NCBI RefSeq assembly: GCF_900314695.1
Contig: NZ_OMWD01000005.1
Location: forward strand, 21,052 to 85,051
DNA from: an uncultured Methanobrevibacter sp.
Lineage (GTDB): Archaea > Methanobacteriota > Methanobacteria > Methanobacteriales > Methanobacteriaceae
DNA length: 64,000 nucleotides
Reading direction: 5' to 3'
Positions 1-7,876 of the stretch are shown here, in pieces. Under the pieces are notes generated by a model. The model ran no database searches, was not told the origin of the DNA, and saw only the letters and a program-made list of their open reading frames with translations. Numbering within the stretch: the first letter of the stretch is position 1; the number at the start of each line of letters is the position of its first letter. Made by a program: the position numbers and the translations under genes.

Positions 1-19
1 TTTTATTTCTTTTTTCTAT

Positions 20-42
20 ATGTACTAAATTTTTTAGTACAT
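20..42. repeat. Perfect inverted repeat near left edge
   Basis: Ten-base arms ATGTACTAAA and TTTAGTACAT are perfectly complementary around a TTT spacer. It could be a terminator hairpin for a gene beyond the left edge or an operator; the run TTTTATTTCTTTTTTC at 1-16 would favour termination of a leftward transcript. Nothing in the window decides between these. Confidence 0.4.
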
Positions 43-109
43 CTTATATTATTATATTTTTAGCAATACTTACAAAAATTTAATTCAACTCATCTACATA
101 ACAGAGTTT

Positions 110-303
110 TTCAAATTTAGTTTCAGATTTCAAAATGGATGATGTTATGTCAAAACTTAGCGTTAAATGAAAATAAAAAGTGGCTATTATATATAACGAA
201 ACTGGAATCGTCCTCATTGCTATACACTCCATATTATGATGTGAATGAAGCTATAAATATTCTTAAAAAAGGATTAGAAATCGTTTGGACGACAGTGCAA
301 TAA
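110..303 (+). pseudogene. Decayed C-terminal tail of a TnpB-like (IS200/IS605 OrfB) protein
   Basis: No intact frame exists here, but two short frames together read like the end of a TnpB protein. A frame from 203 gives WNRPHCYTLH, resembling the last zinc-ribbon half, and a second frame gives DVNEAINILKKGLEIV ending in TTVQ at a TAA at 301-303. The D-x-N-x-A-x-N-I-L signature matches the known end of TnpB proteins. At least one frameshift and no 5' part remain, so it is a relic. Identification is by motif memory only. Confidence 0.45.
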
Positions 304-345
304 AAAATTTTCCAAAAAAATACTTTAATTTTTTTGGTTTGCGAA

Positions 346-369
346 TCCCCGTCATCCGCACGATAGGGA
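346..369 (+). other. Hairpin resembling an IS200/IS605 right end
   Basis: TCCCCGTC (346-353) pairs with GATAGGGA (362-369) with one mismatch and one G-T pair, leaving an 8-base loop, and is followed by GGTTTATT. It lies 43 bases after the TnpB-like stop, where IS200/IS605 elements carry the right-end hairpin that also forms the 3' part of the guide (omega) RNA. Assignment is inference; the element is clearly dead. Confidence 0.3.
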
Positions 370-372
370 GGT

Positions 373-1024
373 TTATTTTTGCCATCCTATTGCTTTTAAT
401 ATGAAATATATTATGGCACAAATAATGGTAGTTGCTATAAAACAAATTATAGGATTTAAATATCCAAATTGAGGGTTAATAATCCATAAAACCATTAAAT
501 GCAAAATATAAATTAAAATATATAATTTTCCACCGATAAATTCAGTTATTTTAAAATTAAGTGTATCTGGATTTTTTACACACCATATGAAAATGCAGAC
601 TGAAACTATGATGGTTCCTATATATACATCTAATTTTCCCACTACTATAACTTTTAAAATTGTTAATAACAGACCGAATATTCCAAATGCTATTAAAAAT
701 GAATTAGAAATCTTTTCTGTTAAAATATCTTTTTTATCATGAATCAGATATCCTAAAGTGAAAAATGGCAATCCCATAAATAAAAAATTTCGATAATACT
801 TAAGTGTTAAAAAAGATAGTTCCACGCTTTTGTATCCAAAAAATTCACCAATAAATAAAGTAAGAAATTCACCAATAACTAAACTAAATATTATCAGTAT
901 TGGGATAATTTATATAATGTATTTGGTTTTACTTGAAGCTTGATTAAAACGTAATAAATAATAAAACAATAAATTAAAACCAATAAAAACCATAAATGAT
1001 GGAGTCCAAATGGTGTAACATTAA
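373..1024 (-). pseudogene. Truncated, frameshifted acyltransferase-3 family membrane protein
   Basis: An open frame at 373-825 encodes about 150 residues with four or five hydrophobic helices (for example FLIAFGIFGLLLTILKVIVV). Upstream on the minus strand, in another frame (about 913-1020), the sequence reads HHLWFLLVLIYCFIIYYVL, the His-x-x-Trp-Phe-Leu segment typical of acyltransferase-3 (OafA-like) membrane O-acyltransferases. A one-base shift near 905-912 separates the two parts, and the N-terminal catalytic His region is missing beyond 1024. These proteins modify cell-surface glycans in the membrane. This copy cannot make an intact enzyme. Confidence 0.6.
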
Positions 1025-1028
1025 ATAT

Positions 1029-1090
1029 TATTAATTAAAATTATTTTGAGGAGAGTTGTTATATGAAAACTCATGCGATAGTTGTATAAC
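1029..1090 (+). repeat. Copy of a 5' leader, now heading a dead frame
   Basis: Bases 1029-1067 nearly repeat 3056-3093, the leader and start of the carboxymuconolactone-decarboxylase-like gene: both share ATTAATTAAAATTATTTTG, a GGAG-type site and ATGAAA. Here the ATG at 1063 is followed after eight codons by TAA at 1087-1089. This looks like the leftover of a duplicated gene start or of a related gene. Confidence 0.45.
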
Positions 1091-1168
1091 TTTTGTTATC
1101 TCTACACTACTTTTTTTAGAATTCATGATAATTGAATATTTTCATCTATGCTGGAGAAAATGATCGGC

Positions 1169-1250
1169 TGGAACGCCAAATCATGTACCATAACTTGAGC
1201 CAAAGATATTAATGCAACTATTGTTCTGTTATTGGAAAAGTTGCAGTGTA
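1169..1250 (+). pseudogene. Possible second TnpB-like C-terminal remnant
   Basis: The frame starting with TGG at 1169 reads WNAKSCTIT, then a stop, then AKDINATIVLLLEKL. Trp, Cys and the D-I-N-A spacing resemble the last zinc-ribbon half and the D-x-N-A-x-x-N motif at the end of TnpB proteins, as in the remnant at 110-303. It is short, interrupted and has no flanking frame, so confidence is low. Confidence 0.25.
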
Positions 1251-1460
1251 AGATACTAAAATTATTACAAACAATCGATGAAAAGCAATTATTGTCACGC
1301 CAATGTCGATATGAAATTACTTTAAAAGTTGTCTGATATTCGAATATTCTTCTAGTTTAATAATATTGCTTTTATTTCAAACAAAAACTATATAAATTGA
1401 TTAATTCAATATATGTCTGAAGAATTAGTATTTAATTAAGAATTAAGTTAAAATACATTT

Positions 1461-1542
1461 ATTCAAATATTTGAATAATTCTTTATAAATAAATATTTAA
1501 ATATTTGAATAATTATTTATATATATTAATTCATATTTGAAT
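1461..1542. promoter_or_regulatory. Three palindromes upstream of the ATPase gene
   Basis: ATTCAAATATTTGAAT at 1461-1476 is a perfect 16-base palindrome. ATTTAAATATTTGAAT at 1495-1510 differs at one base, and ATTCATATTTGAAT at 1529-1542 is a shorter variant. They precede the start at 1564 at roughly 34-base steps. Such an array suggests a dimeric repressor or cooperative binding, perhaps autoregulation. The binding protein is unknown. Confidence 0.5.
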
Positions 1543-1563
1543 ATATATAATGAGGATGTTGCT

Positions 1564-3015
1564 ATGATTGAAAAGGAAGAATTAATCGCAAATTTCATTA
1601 AAGATGAATTGACTGATGTTCCCAATATCTTAAATAAAGAGTTATCTAATAATAATATGAAATTCAACTCCCGAGAAGAATTGGATGAGATAAAAGGATA
1701 CTTGGATACTTTTTTAAAAGAAGATACTTCAAATAAGATTATAGTTTTGCCAGGTCTTAGGGGTGTTGGCAAAACAACATTGATTCTACAGGCATATGAA
1801 TATCTCTTAAAAGAAAAGAATATTCCTCCCAATAATGTATTATACATTTCCTTTGATGATTTAAATGATCTTGTTGAATGCAATATAAGACAGATGGTTG
1901 AAGTATACCTGAAAAACATATTTCATGCAAACTTGAGAAATTTAGATGAAAAGGTTTTCATATTCGTTGATGAATCACAAATCGATAAAAAATGGGCTTC
2001 CTCTGGAAAAGTAATATACGATAAATCATATAATATTTTCATGATATTTACAGGTTCTTCGGCTCTTCATTTGGAACGCAGTGATGATCTTGCAAGAAGA
2101 ATGCGTAAAAAATCAATAACTCCTCTAAACTACACACAGCATTTAAAATTAAAATATGGTATTGACGTAAGTTGTTTGTCTGCTGATTTAAGAGATTTGA
2201 TATTCGGTGGAGATATTAATAATGTTTTATCATCAGAATTTAAAGCAAATAACTTATTGACCAATTGCTTGGATTACTCTTCTACAGATTGGGAGGAATA
2301 TTTTAAATTCGGTGGTTTTCCAATATTGTTTGACAAAAAGTCTCATCGGGAAATATGTGAGGATTTGGTTGAAATTACACAAAAGGTCATTACAAAAGAC
2401 ATGCCGCAAATAAAAGAGCTTTCATCTGAAAACCAATCCAATGCAAAGCGTATTTTAAGATATCTTGCTCTCCAACAGCCTGGAGAATTAACACAAGCGA
2501 ATCTGGCAAATTACTTGAAAACATCAACTGCAAATGTAAATAAGATATTGGATTTGCTTGAAAAGACCCATCTGATTTTCCATTGTGAGCCGTATGGTGG
2601 TTCAGCCAAAAGGGTTAAAAAATCATGGAAATATTATTTTGCAACACCCAGCATCAGACATGCTCTGTCAACCAAAGTGGGAAACCCATTGCTTGGAAGT
2701 GATGATTATGAAGGATTCCTTCTTGAAAACCTAGTTGCATCAAATTTGTTTAACTTATCCAATAATCAATTCACAAATTTCACTATCTATTATGATGCCT
2801 ATAAAAAAAGAAATGTTGATTTTCTGATTCAAAAAGATTGCGAAAACATCATTCCAATCGAGGTAGGTCGTGGAAAGAAAAAGAAACTACAGATTAAACA
2901 TGCCATCAACAAATATAATTGTCAATATGGGATAGTGGTTGCAAATAACTACTCTTCTGTAAAAAAGGATGATGATGTAATTTATATACCTCCAAAAACA
3001 TTTTCATTTTTATGA
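1564..3015 (+). CDS. AAA-family ATPase with C-terminal DUF4143-like nuclease-fold domain
   Basis: This 483-residue soluble protein has a Walker A motif (GLRGVGKTT, around residue 70), a Walker B-like stretch (VFIFVDES), a sensor-like FTGSSA, a winged-helix-like middle (TQANLANYLKTSTANVNKILDLL) and a C-terminal part (EVGRGKKKKLQIKHAINKY) typical of the DUF4143 region. This AAA_14/DUF4143 architecture is common in archaea and often in variable regions; its substrate is unknown. I chose ATG 1564, 8 bases after GAGG, over an upstream TTG at 1537 with no binding site. It follows an array of palindromes, suggesting tight control. Links to mobile or defence loci are inference. Confidence 0.85.
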   Translation: MIEKEELIANFIKDELTDVPNILNKELSNNNMKFNSREELDEIKGYLDTFLKEDTSNKIIVLPGLRGVGKTTLILQAYEYLLKEKNIPPNNVLYISFDDLNDLVECNIRQMVEVYLKNIFHANLRNLDEKVFIFVDESQIDKKWASSGKVIYDKSYNIFMIFTGSSALHLERSDDLARRMRKKSITPLNYTQHLKLKYGIDVSCLSADLRDLIFGGDINNVLSSEFKANNLLTNCLDYSSTDWEEYFKFGGFPILFDKKSHREICEDLVEITQKVITKDMPQIKELSSENQSNAKRILRYLALQQPGELTQANLANYLKTSTANVNKILDLLEKTHLIFHCEPYGGSAKRVKKSWKYYFATPSIRHALSTKVGNPLLGSDDYEGFLLENLVASNLFNLSNNQFTNFTIYYDAYKKRNVDFLIQKDCENIIPIEVGRGKKKKLQIKHAINKYNCQYGIVVANNYSSVKKDDDVIYIPPKTFSFL

Positions 3016-3088
3016 AATAGCTATTAATTATATATAACTTAAAAATTAAATCATTAATTAATTAAAATTATTTTGGAGAGAGGTTAAT

Positions 3089-3436
3089 ATGAAAGGAGAT
3101 GTATATTACGGTAAAGGTATAAGGGAGTTAAAAGATAGCCATCAGGACTTGTTTGAATTGGTATCTAACATTAACGATACTGTATGGGATGGTAAGGTTT
3201 TAGATTACAAAACTCAAAAATTAATTGCTATTGGTATCACTGCTTCCCGTGCAGATCCAAGAGCTACCAAAAAGCAAATGAGAAGTGCTATTGAAGTTTT
3301 GGGCATTACCAAAGAAGAGATTGTTGATGTTTTGAGGGTTGTATTATTAACTTCAGGTATGCCTGCATTTTCCAAATCACTTCAAATTCTAAATAGTGTT
3401 GTTGCATCTATTGAAGAAGAGGAAAATCTGGAATAA
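3089..3436 (+). CDS. Carboxymuconolactone decarboxylase-like (AhpD fold) small protein
   Basis: This 115-residue all-helical protein has the carboxymuconolactone decarboxylase/AhpD signature (KTQKLIAIGITASRADPRATKKQ, then a second helix pair ending GMPAFSKSLQIL). AhpD-type members use a C-x-x-C pair for peroxidase activity; this protein has no cysteine at all, so a redox AhpD role is unlikely and the function is open. The start follows GGAGAGAGG with good spacing. The gene stands alone and converges with the CPBP protease gene. Its leader is nearly repeated at 1029-1067. Confidence 0.8.
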   Translation: MKGDVYYGKGIRELKDSHQDLFELVSNINDTVWDGKVLDYKTQKLIAIGITASRADPRATKKQMRSAIEVLGITKEEIVDVLRVVLLTSGMPAFSKSLQILNSVVASIEEEENLE

Positions 3437-3457
3437 TATTTCTCTTTTTTTCTTTTT

Positions 3458-4387
3458 TTACAGCAATTGATATATGATTTCACTAATGAAGAATATCATA
3501 AAAAATATCATTCCAGGATTTAAGATAACTGTTTTTAAAGGGTTTTTTAGATATATTTCTGTTTTTGCCCCATTGAATTTGGCCTTTTTATAGTTTATCA
3601 ATTCATAAATTCCAATTAAAAAGGCGATAATGATTACAATAAAGTAAATTATTACTATGCTTAAATCAAACATGTTGAAGGAATTATGAGCAATTGCCTG
3701 GCCTGCTTCACCTACAAATAAACTCACTACAGATCCCATCAGGTTAAGAATAATATGCAATGCTATTGAGTATTTTATTTTTCCTGTTTTTATGTATACG
3801 TAAGCGAAAAATCCACCAATCAAGAATGCATAAAAGAATTGGTTTACATTTCCATGGAAAAATGCAAATAACAATGCTGAAAGTATTATGGATACTTTTG
3901 CACCATATTTTATAGTTCTGTCAATTAATATCTTCCTAAATAGTAGTTCTTCAAATACGGGGCCTATTATGCTGATTAGCAAAAGGTTCAATATGATGTT
4001 TGAAGAATTTATCAGTTCAACAACAGGATTTGAGATGTCTGAATGTGTTGCTGCACTAAGTAATGATGTGATTAAAAGGCCTGCAATGTTACCTATCCAC
4101 ATCAGGGTTAGTGAAATGGCAATGTAGATAATGAATTTTTTGAAGTTAATGTTTTCCTTTTCAAGTGTTTTCGATTCTATTTTTCTCATTAGATAAATGA
4201 AAATTGGCAATGGTAGTATATAATTGCAGATTCCAGATAAAATTGACAAGACATTAACATTGCCAAGTAATTTATCATCATAGAATCCTAAAATATTCAC
4301 CAGTATTATTTGAAATATTAACGCTAGCAGTCCGAATATCAAATAATTGAATCCGATTTTTGAGAAAAATTTTTTATGTATATTCAA
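3458..4387 (-). CDS. CPBP family intramembrane metalloprotease (CAAX protease-like)
   Basis: This 309-residue membrane protein has about eight hydrophobic segments. The conserved motifs of the CPBP/Abi family are visible: the glutamate pair and arginine in PVFEELLFRK (motif 1), FAFFHGNVNQF with its histidine (motif 2) and HIILNLMGS (motif 3). Family members are membrane metalloproteases related to Rce1; some process prenylated or secreted peptides, but the substrate here is unknown. Translation likely starts at a TTG (4385-4387) with GGTGAG just upstream, since no ATG is suitably placed. It runs opposite to both neighbours, so it is a single-gene unit. Confidence 0.85.
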   Translation of the reverse strand: MNIHKKFFSKIGFNYLIFGLLALIFQIILVNILGFYDDKLLGNVNVLSILSGICNYILPLPIFIYLMRKIESKTLEKENINFKKFIIYIAISLTLMWIGNIAGLLITSLLSAATHSDISNPVVELINSSNIILNLLLISIIGPVFEELLFRKILIDRTIKYGAKVSIILSALLFAFFHGNVNQFFYAFLIGGFFAYVYIKTGKIKYSIALHIILNLMGSVVSLFVGEAGQAIAHNSFNMFDLSIVIIYFIVIIIAFLIGIYELINYKKAKFNGAKTEIYLKNPLKTVILNPGMIFFMIFFISEIIYQLL

Positions 4388-4480
4388 TTTCTCACCATTT
4401 TTGCTTTTGTTTTGTTATTATTGGTTTTTCTATATAATGTTTGCTATTGGTTTTTAGGCATGACAGTTTTTGCACATTAA

Positions 4481-4555
4481 TTTAGGTTAACCTAAAATTT
4501 ATATAATATAAAGTACATATTACATAAATGTCGGGGAATTTAGGTTCTCCTAAAT
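4481..4555 (+). promoter_or_regulatory. Metal-operon promoter with two DtxR-like boxes
   Basis: TTTAGGTTAACCTAAA (4481-4496) is a perfect 16-base palindrome and ATTTAGGTTCTCCTAAAT (4538-4555) a close second copy. Both resemble the TTAGG...CCTAA core bound by DtxR/IdeR/MntR metal-dependent repressors. A TATA-like TTTATATAAT lies right after the first box (4498-4507), which would put the transcription start near 4530, so the boxes flank the promoter on both sides. Metal-dependent repression of the downstream two genes is inferred. Confidence 0.6.
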
Positions 4556-4591
4556 ATCACTTTATTTTAAAATTAGAGGAGAGAAGTTAAA

Positions 4592-4858
4592 ATGATAAGA
4601 AATGAAATTTTTGAAAAATGTGCAGAACATAAACATGCATTGATTTTTGCAGCTGGAATCGCAACTGCAATTGTCGGTAAAAAAATAATTGAATCTAAAA
4701 CTGTAAAAGATGCAGCAACTCAAGGAATGGCATCTGTAATGTCTGTTAGAAAAGATGCAGAAGAATGCTTCCAGGACATGAAAGAAAATGCTGAAGAGAT
4801 TGTACTCGATGCACACGAAGAAGACAAAAAAGAAATCTACGTTGAAGCTAAAAAGTAA
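4592..4858 (+). CDS. DUF6110/DUF1490-like small protein of the P-type ATPase operon
   Basis: This 88-residue protein has an N-terminal hydrophobic stretch (HALIFAAGIATAIVGKKII) and a highly charged, probably helical tail rich in Glu, Asp and Lys. Small proteins of this kind (DUF1490 in mycobacteria, DUF6110 elsewhere) are encoded just ahead of heavy-metal P-type ATPases and are thought to act as partners or metallochaperones; this rests on recall of the family. It is 24 bases from the ATPase gene and shares its promoter with two DtxR-like boxes. The start follows GAGGAGAG. No metal-binding Cys/His cluster is obvious beyond two scattered cysteines. Confidence 0.7.
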   Translation: MIRNEIFEKCAEHKHALIFAAGIATAIVGKKIIESKTVKDAATQGMASVMSVRKDAEECFQDMKENAEEIVLDAHEEDKKEIYVEAKK

Positions 4859-4882
4859 GTTTATTTTTTTTTAGGTTGAAAA

Positions 4883-7030
4883 ATGAAATTCCAAGTAATG
4901 TATGATAACGGATCTCGTTTAAGGGTTCGTGCTGGCAAATGGGCCTTCACTAAAGAGGAAGGTTATGGTCTTGCTTCATTACTTTTGAATCAGAGTTTTA
5001 TCTATGAGGTCTATACTTCTCATAGGAATGGTAGTATATTAATATACTATGAAGAGGGTATCGAAAATAAAGAGAAAATATTTGATATCTTGAGAGGAAT
5101 TACATTGGATGATTTGTTTGAGGCTGAACCAACACAAACTCAAGTTTCAAAAGAAATCACTGATGATTTTTATTTAAAATTATCTAAAATGATTTTTAAA
5201 AGGTTAATGGGAAGATTGTTCTTACCAATACCTATCAAGAATGCCTTAACAATTTTCCGTGCTTTAAAGTATGTCTCTGGAGGCTTAGATAGTTTAACTA
5301 GTTTCCGTGTCGATGTTGCACTCCTTGACGGTGCAGCAGTTGCGGGTTCATTATTGTTAAAACAGTATCAACCAGCGAGCTCTATGATGTTCTTATTGTC
5401 AATTTCCGATGAACTTGAAGATTACACACTACAAAAAGCCAAATCAACACTCAAAGATAGTTTGGCTTTAAATATTGATACCGTTTGGATAATCGGTGAA
5501 GATGGTGAGGAAAAACAATGTCCTGTCGTGGACATTGATAAAGGAGATAAGATCAAAGTACATATGGGCGATGTAATTCCTGTTGATGGAAAAGTAATTG
5601 AAGGTGAAGGAATGGTTAATGAAGCGTCAATGACTGGCGAACCATTAGCCGTTCATAAAAGACCTGGAAAAACAGTTCATGCTGGAACTGTGATTGAAGA
5701 AGGAAACTTGATTGTTGAAGTCTACTCGATGAATAAGGAAACAAGATTAAATAAGATTATCGATTTAATCGAAAATTCTGAGGAGTTAAAGGCGGATACA
5801 CAAAGTAAGGCTGAAAAGCTCGCAGATTCAATTGTTCCATATAGTTTCATTGCAACTGCTTTGACTTATTTAATTACAGGAAATCCAACAAAGGCATTAT
5901 CTGTATTGATGGTTGATTTCTCCTGCGCAATCAAATTGACTACTCCATTGTCCATCATATCTGCTATGCGCGAAGCATCAGATAACAGAATGATGATTAA
6001 AGGTGGAAAATTCCTTGAAAATTATGCCAATGCAGATACAATTGTATTTGATAAGACCGGAACATTAACAAATGCAACACCTAAGGTTGTAGATGTTATT
6101 CCTATGTCTAAAAGATACACTCGTGATGAAATCCTGACTATGGCTGCGTGTATTGAAGAGCATTTTGCTCATAGTATTGCTGCCGCTATTGTAAAACAAG
6201 CTGAAAAAGAAGGTTTGAAGCATGAAGAAGACCACAGTGAAGTTGAATATATTGTAGCTCATGGTATTGCAACTGAATATGATGGCAAACGTGCCGTGAT
6301 TGGTTCAAAACACTTCTTATTCGATGATGAAAAGGTTAAGATAACCAAAACTCAGGAGAAAAAAGTCAATAAAGCTGCCAAGGAACATTCTGTTGTTTAT
6401 CTGGCAATTGATGGAAAGCTTGAGGGAATTATCTGTATTGATGATCCTGTACGTGAAGAAGCAAAATATGTTATTGAAGAACTTAAGTCTTTAGGCATTG
6501 AAAATATAGTGATGCTTACTGGAGACAGTGAAAGCGGTGCAAAAGCAGCTTCAAAAGCTTTAGGTATCACAGAATATAGGTCTCAAGTGCTTCCAGAAGA
6601 TAAATCAAGAATTGTTGAAGAGTTTAAGGATGAAGGCAAGACTGTAATAATGGTCGGGGATGGAATTAATGATTCACCAGCGCTAGCGGCGGCAGATGTA
6701 TCTGTTTCAATGAAAAATTCATCAGATATTGCTCGTGAAGTAGCAGACATATCATTATTGTCAGATGATTTATATGACCTTGTAACACTTAGAAAATTAA
6801 GTACTGGAATGCTGGACAAGATTAATGACAATTATCATAATATTGTATTGGTAAATGGTTCACTTCTTGTATTAGGTGTATTCGGTGTAATCTCCCCATC
6901 AACATCTTCAATGATACACAATTTGTCTACAATGTTGTTTGGAGCTATGAGTACCAAATCAGTTCTAAAAGATGAAGACTATAACAAAGGTATAGAAGTA
7001 GAAGCTATTGAAGTGGCTGATGCTTCTTAA
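4883..7030 (+). CDS. Heavy-metal P1B-type ATPase with SCA in place of the CPx motif
   Basis: This 715-residue cation pump of the inner membrane carries all P-type motifs: MTGEPL in the actuator domain, phosphorylated Asp390 in DKTGT, and GDGINDSPAL for Mg binding. The first ~80 residues look like a degenerate metal-binding ferredoxin-like domain without C-x-x-C. The membrane motif that is usually Cys-Pro-x reads Ser347-Cys348-Ala349 followed by IKLTTP, so the central proline is absent; metal specificity cannot be read from it. It forms an operon with the preceding small protein behind DtxR-like boxes, which suggests manganese, iron or another divalent metal rather than copper. That is inference. 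Confidence 0.88.
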   Translation: MKFQVMYDNGSRLRVRAGKWAFTKEEGYGLASLLLNQSFIYEVYTSHRNGSILIYYEEGIENKEKIFDILRGITLDDLFEAEPTQTQVSKEITDDFYLKLSKMIFKRLMGRLFLPIPIKNALTIFRALKYVSGGLDSLTSFRVDVALLDGAAVAGSLLLKQYQPASSMMFLLSISDELEDYTLQKAKSTLKDSLALNIDTVWIIGEDGEEKQCPVVDIDKGDKIKVHMGDVIPVDGKVIEGEGMVNEASMTGEPLAVHKRPGKTVHAGTVIEEGNLIVEVYSMNKETRLNKIIDLIENSEELKADTQSKAEKLADSIVPYSFIATALTYLITGNPTKALSVLMVDFSCAIKLTTPLSIISAMREASDNRMMIKGGKFLENYANADTIVFDKTGTLTNATPKVVDVIPMSKRYTRDEILTMAACIEEHFAHSIAAAIVKQAEKEGLKHEEDHSEVEYIVAHGIATEYDGKRAVIGSKHFLFDDEKVKITKTQEKKVNKAAKEHSVVYLAIDGKLEGIICIDDPVREEAKYVIEELKSLGIENIVMLTGDSESGAKAASKALGITEYRSQVLPEDKSRIVEEFKDEGKTVIMVGDGINDSPALAAADVSVSMKNSSDIAREVADISLLSDDLYDLVTLRKLSTGMLDKINDNYHNIVLVNGSLLVLGVFGVISPSTSSMIHNLSTMLFGAMSTKSVLKDEDYNKGIEVEAIEVADAS

Positions 7031-7087
7031 TTTTTTCTTTTTTTAATATTTTTTTAAAGTTTTTATATTATGTTAACATAATTATTA

Positions 7088-7867
7088 ATGTATAAAAATT
7101 TTAAATTAAGTGATGAAATGTTTGATAATTATAATAATAGGTTTGTCCCAATAATTTTACCGATAATTTTAATATTTTTTTGGTATTTGATAACTAATGG
7201 TTTGGGATTGTTTTCTTCATATATCTTGCCGGGACCTATTGATGTAATCAATTCTGCATGGGTAGTTATTCAAAATGGAAAATTGCTCACTAATACTATT
7301 GATACATTATTTAAAGTATTTGCTGGTTTAATTTTGGCATCTTTAGTGGCTATTCCTCTTGGGATTTTACTTGGGTGGTATAAGACTTTGGAAGATTTAT
7401 GTACTTTTGTAATAAGTGTTTTAAGACCAATCCCTCCTGTTGCATGGATTCCATTTTCAATTTTATGGTTTGGAATAGGAACCGTTCCTGCAGTATTCAT
7501 TATATTTATGGGATGTGTATTCCCTATTTTGGTATATACTACTGATGGTGTTAAAAGAACTGATAAAGTTTTAGTGGAATCAGCTCAAACTCTTGGGGCT
7601 ACTGATTGGAATGTTTTAAGACGTGTGGTTTTACCTTCTGCAGTTCCTTATGTCGTATCTGGTTTAAAGGTAGGTATTGGTATTGCATTGATGTGTACTA
7701 TTTCAGCTGAAATGATTGGTTCAAGTAGCGGTTTAGGTTATATGATTTTAACTGCAACAAACCTGTTTGATACTGGTACTACTGTTGTAGGTATGCTTGT
7801 AATTGGTTTAATTGGACTTATATTTGACTTTATATTTACAAGAATTCAAAATAGGATATTTTGGTAG
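7088..7867 (+). CDS. ABC transporter permease, SsuC/TauC/ThiX type
   Basis: This 259-residue membrane protein has six hydrophobic segments and the BPD_transp_1 coupling motif (VESAQTLGATDWNVLRRVVLPSA). The closest families import sulfonates, taurine, nitrate or pyrimidine precursors. The start is uncertain: ATG 7088 has no binding site but lies about 25 bases after a TATA-like TTTTTATATTATG, fitting a leaderless message; ATG 7118 is an alternative that would shorten the N-terminus by ten residues. It is followed after nine bases by its ATPase. No substrate-binding protein is encoded nearby. Confidence 0.85.
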   Translation: MYKNFKLSDEMFDNYNNRFVPIILPIILIFFWYLITNGLGLFSSYILPGPIDVINSAWVVIQNGKLLTNTIDTLFKVFAGLILASLVAIPLGILLGWYKTLEDLCTFVISVLRPIPPVAWIPFSILWFGIGTVPAVFIIFMGCVFPILVYTTDGVKRTDKVLVESAQTLGATDWNVLRRVVLPSAVPYVVSGLKVGIGIALMCTISAEMIGSSSGLGYMILTATNLFDTGTTVVGMLVIGLIGLIFDFIFTRIQNRIFW

Positions 7868-7876
7868 GTGTTATGA

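Larger units (their letters stand above)
826..1563. other. 738-base stretch without an intact gene
   Basis: It holds, in order, the 5' remnant of the acyltransferase pseudogene, a leader-like segment with a ribosome binding site that opens only eight codons (ATG at 1063), a possible second TnpB tail (about 1169-1245), and the palindromic upstream region of the ATPase gene. No functional gene is visible. Confidence 0.6.

Noticed and set aside
263..445. 60-codon minus-strand frame in the decayed left patch
   Set aside because: It overlaps the IS-end-like hairpin and the acyltransferase pseudogene end and reads as low-complexity basic sequence.
1461..1542. Repeat array considered as a CRISPR
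   Set aside because: Only three imperfect AT-rich palindromes with short AT-rich gaps and no distinct spacers; an operator array fits better.
1497..1919. Long minus-strand frame opposite the AAA ATPase start
   Set aside because: It overlaps the well-supported ATPase gene and its palindromic promoter and has no domain or binding site.
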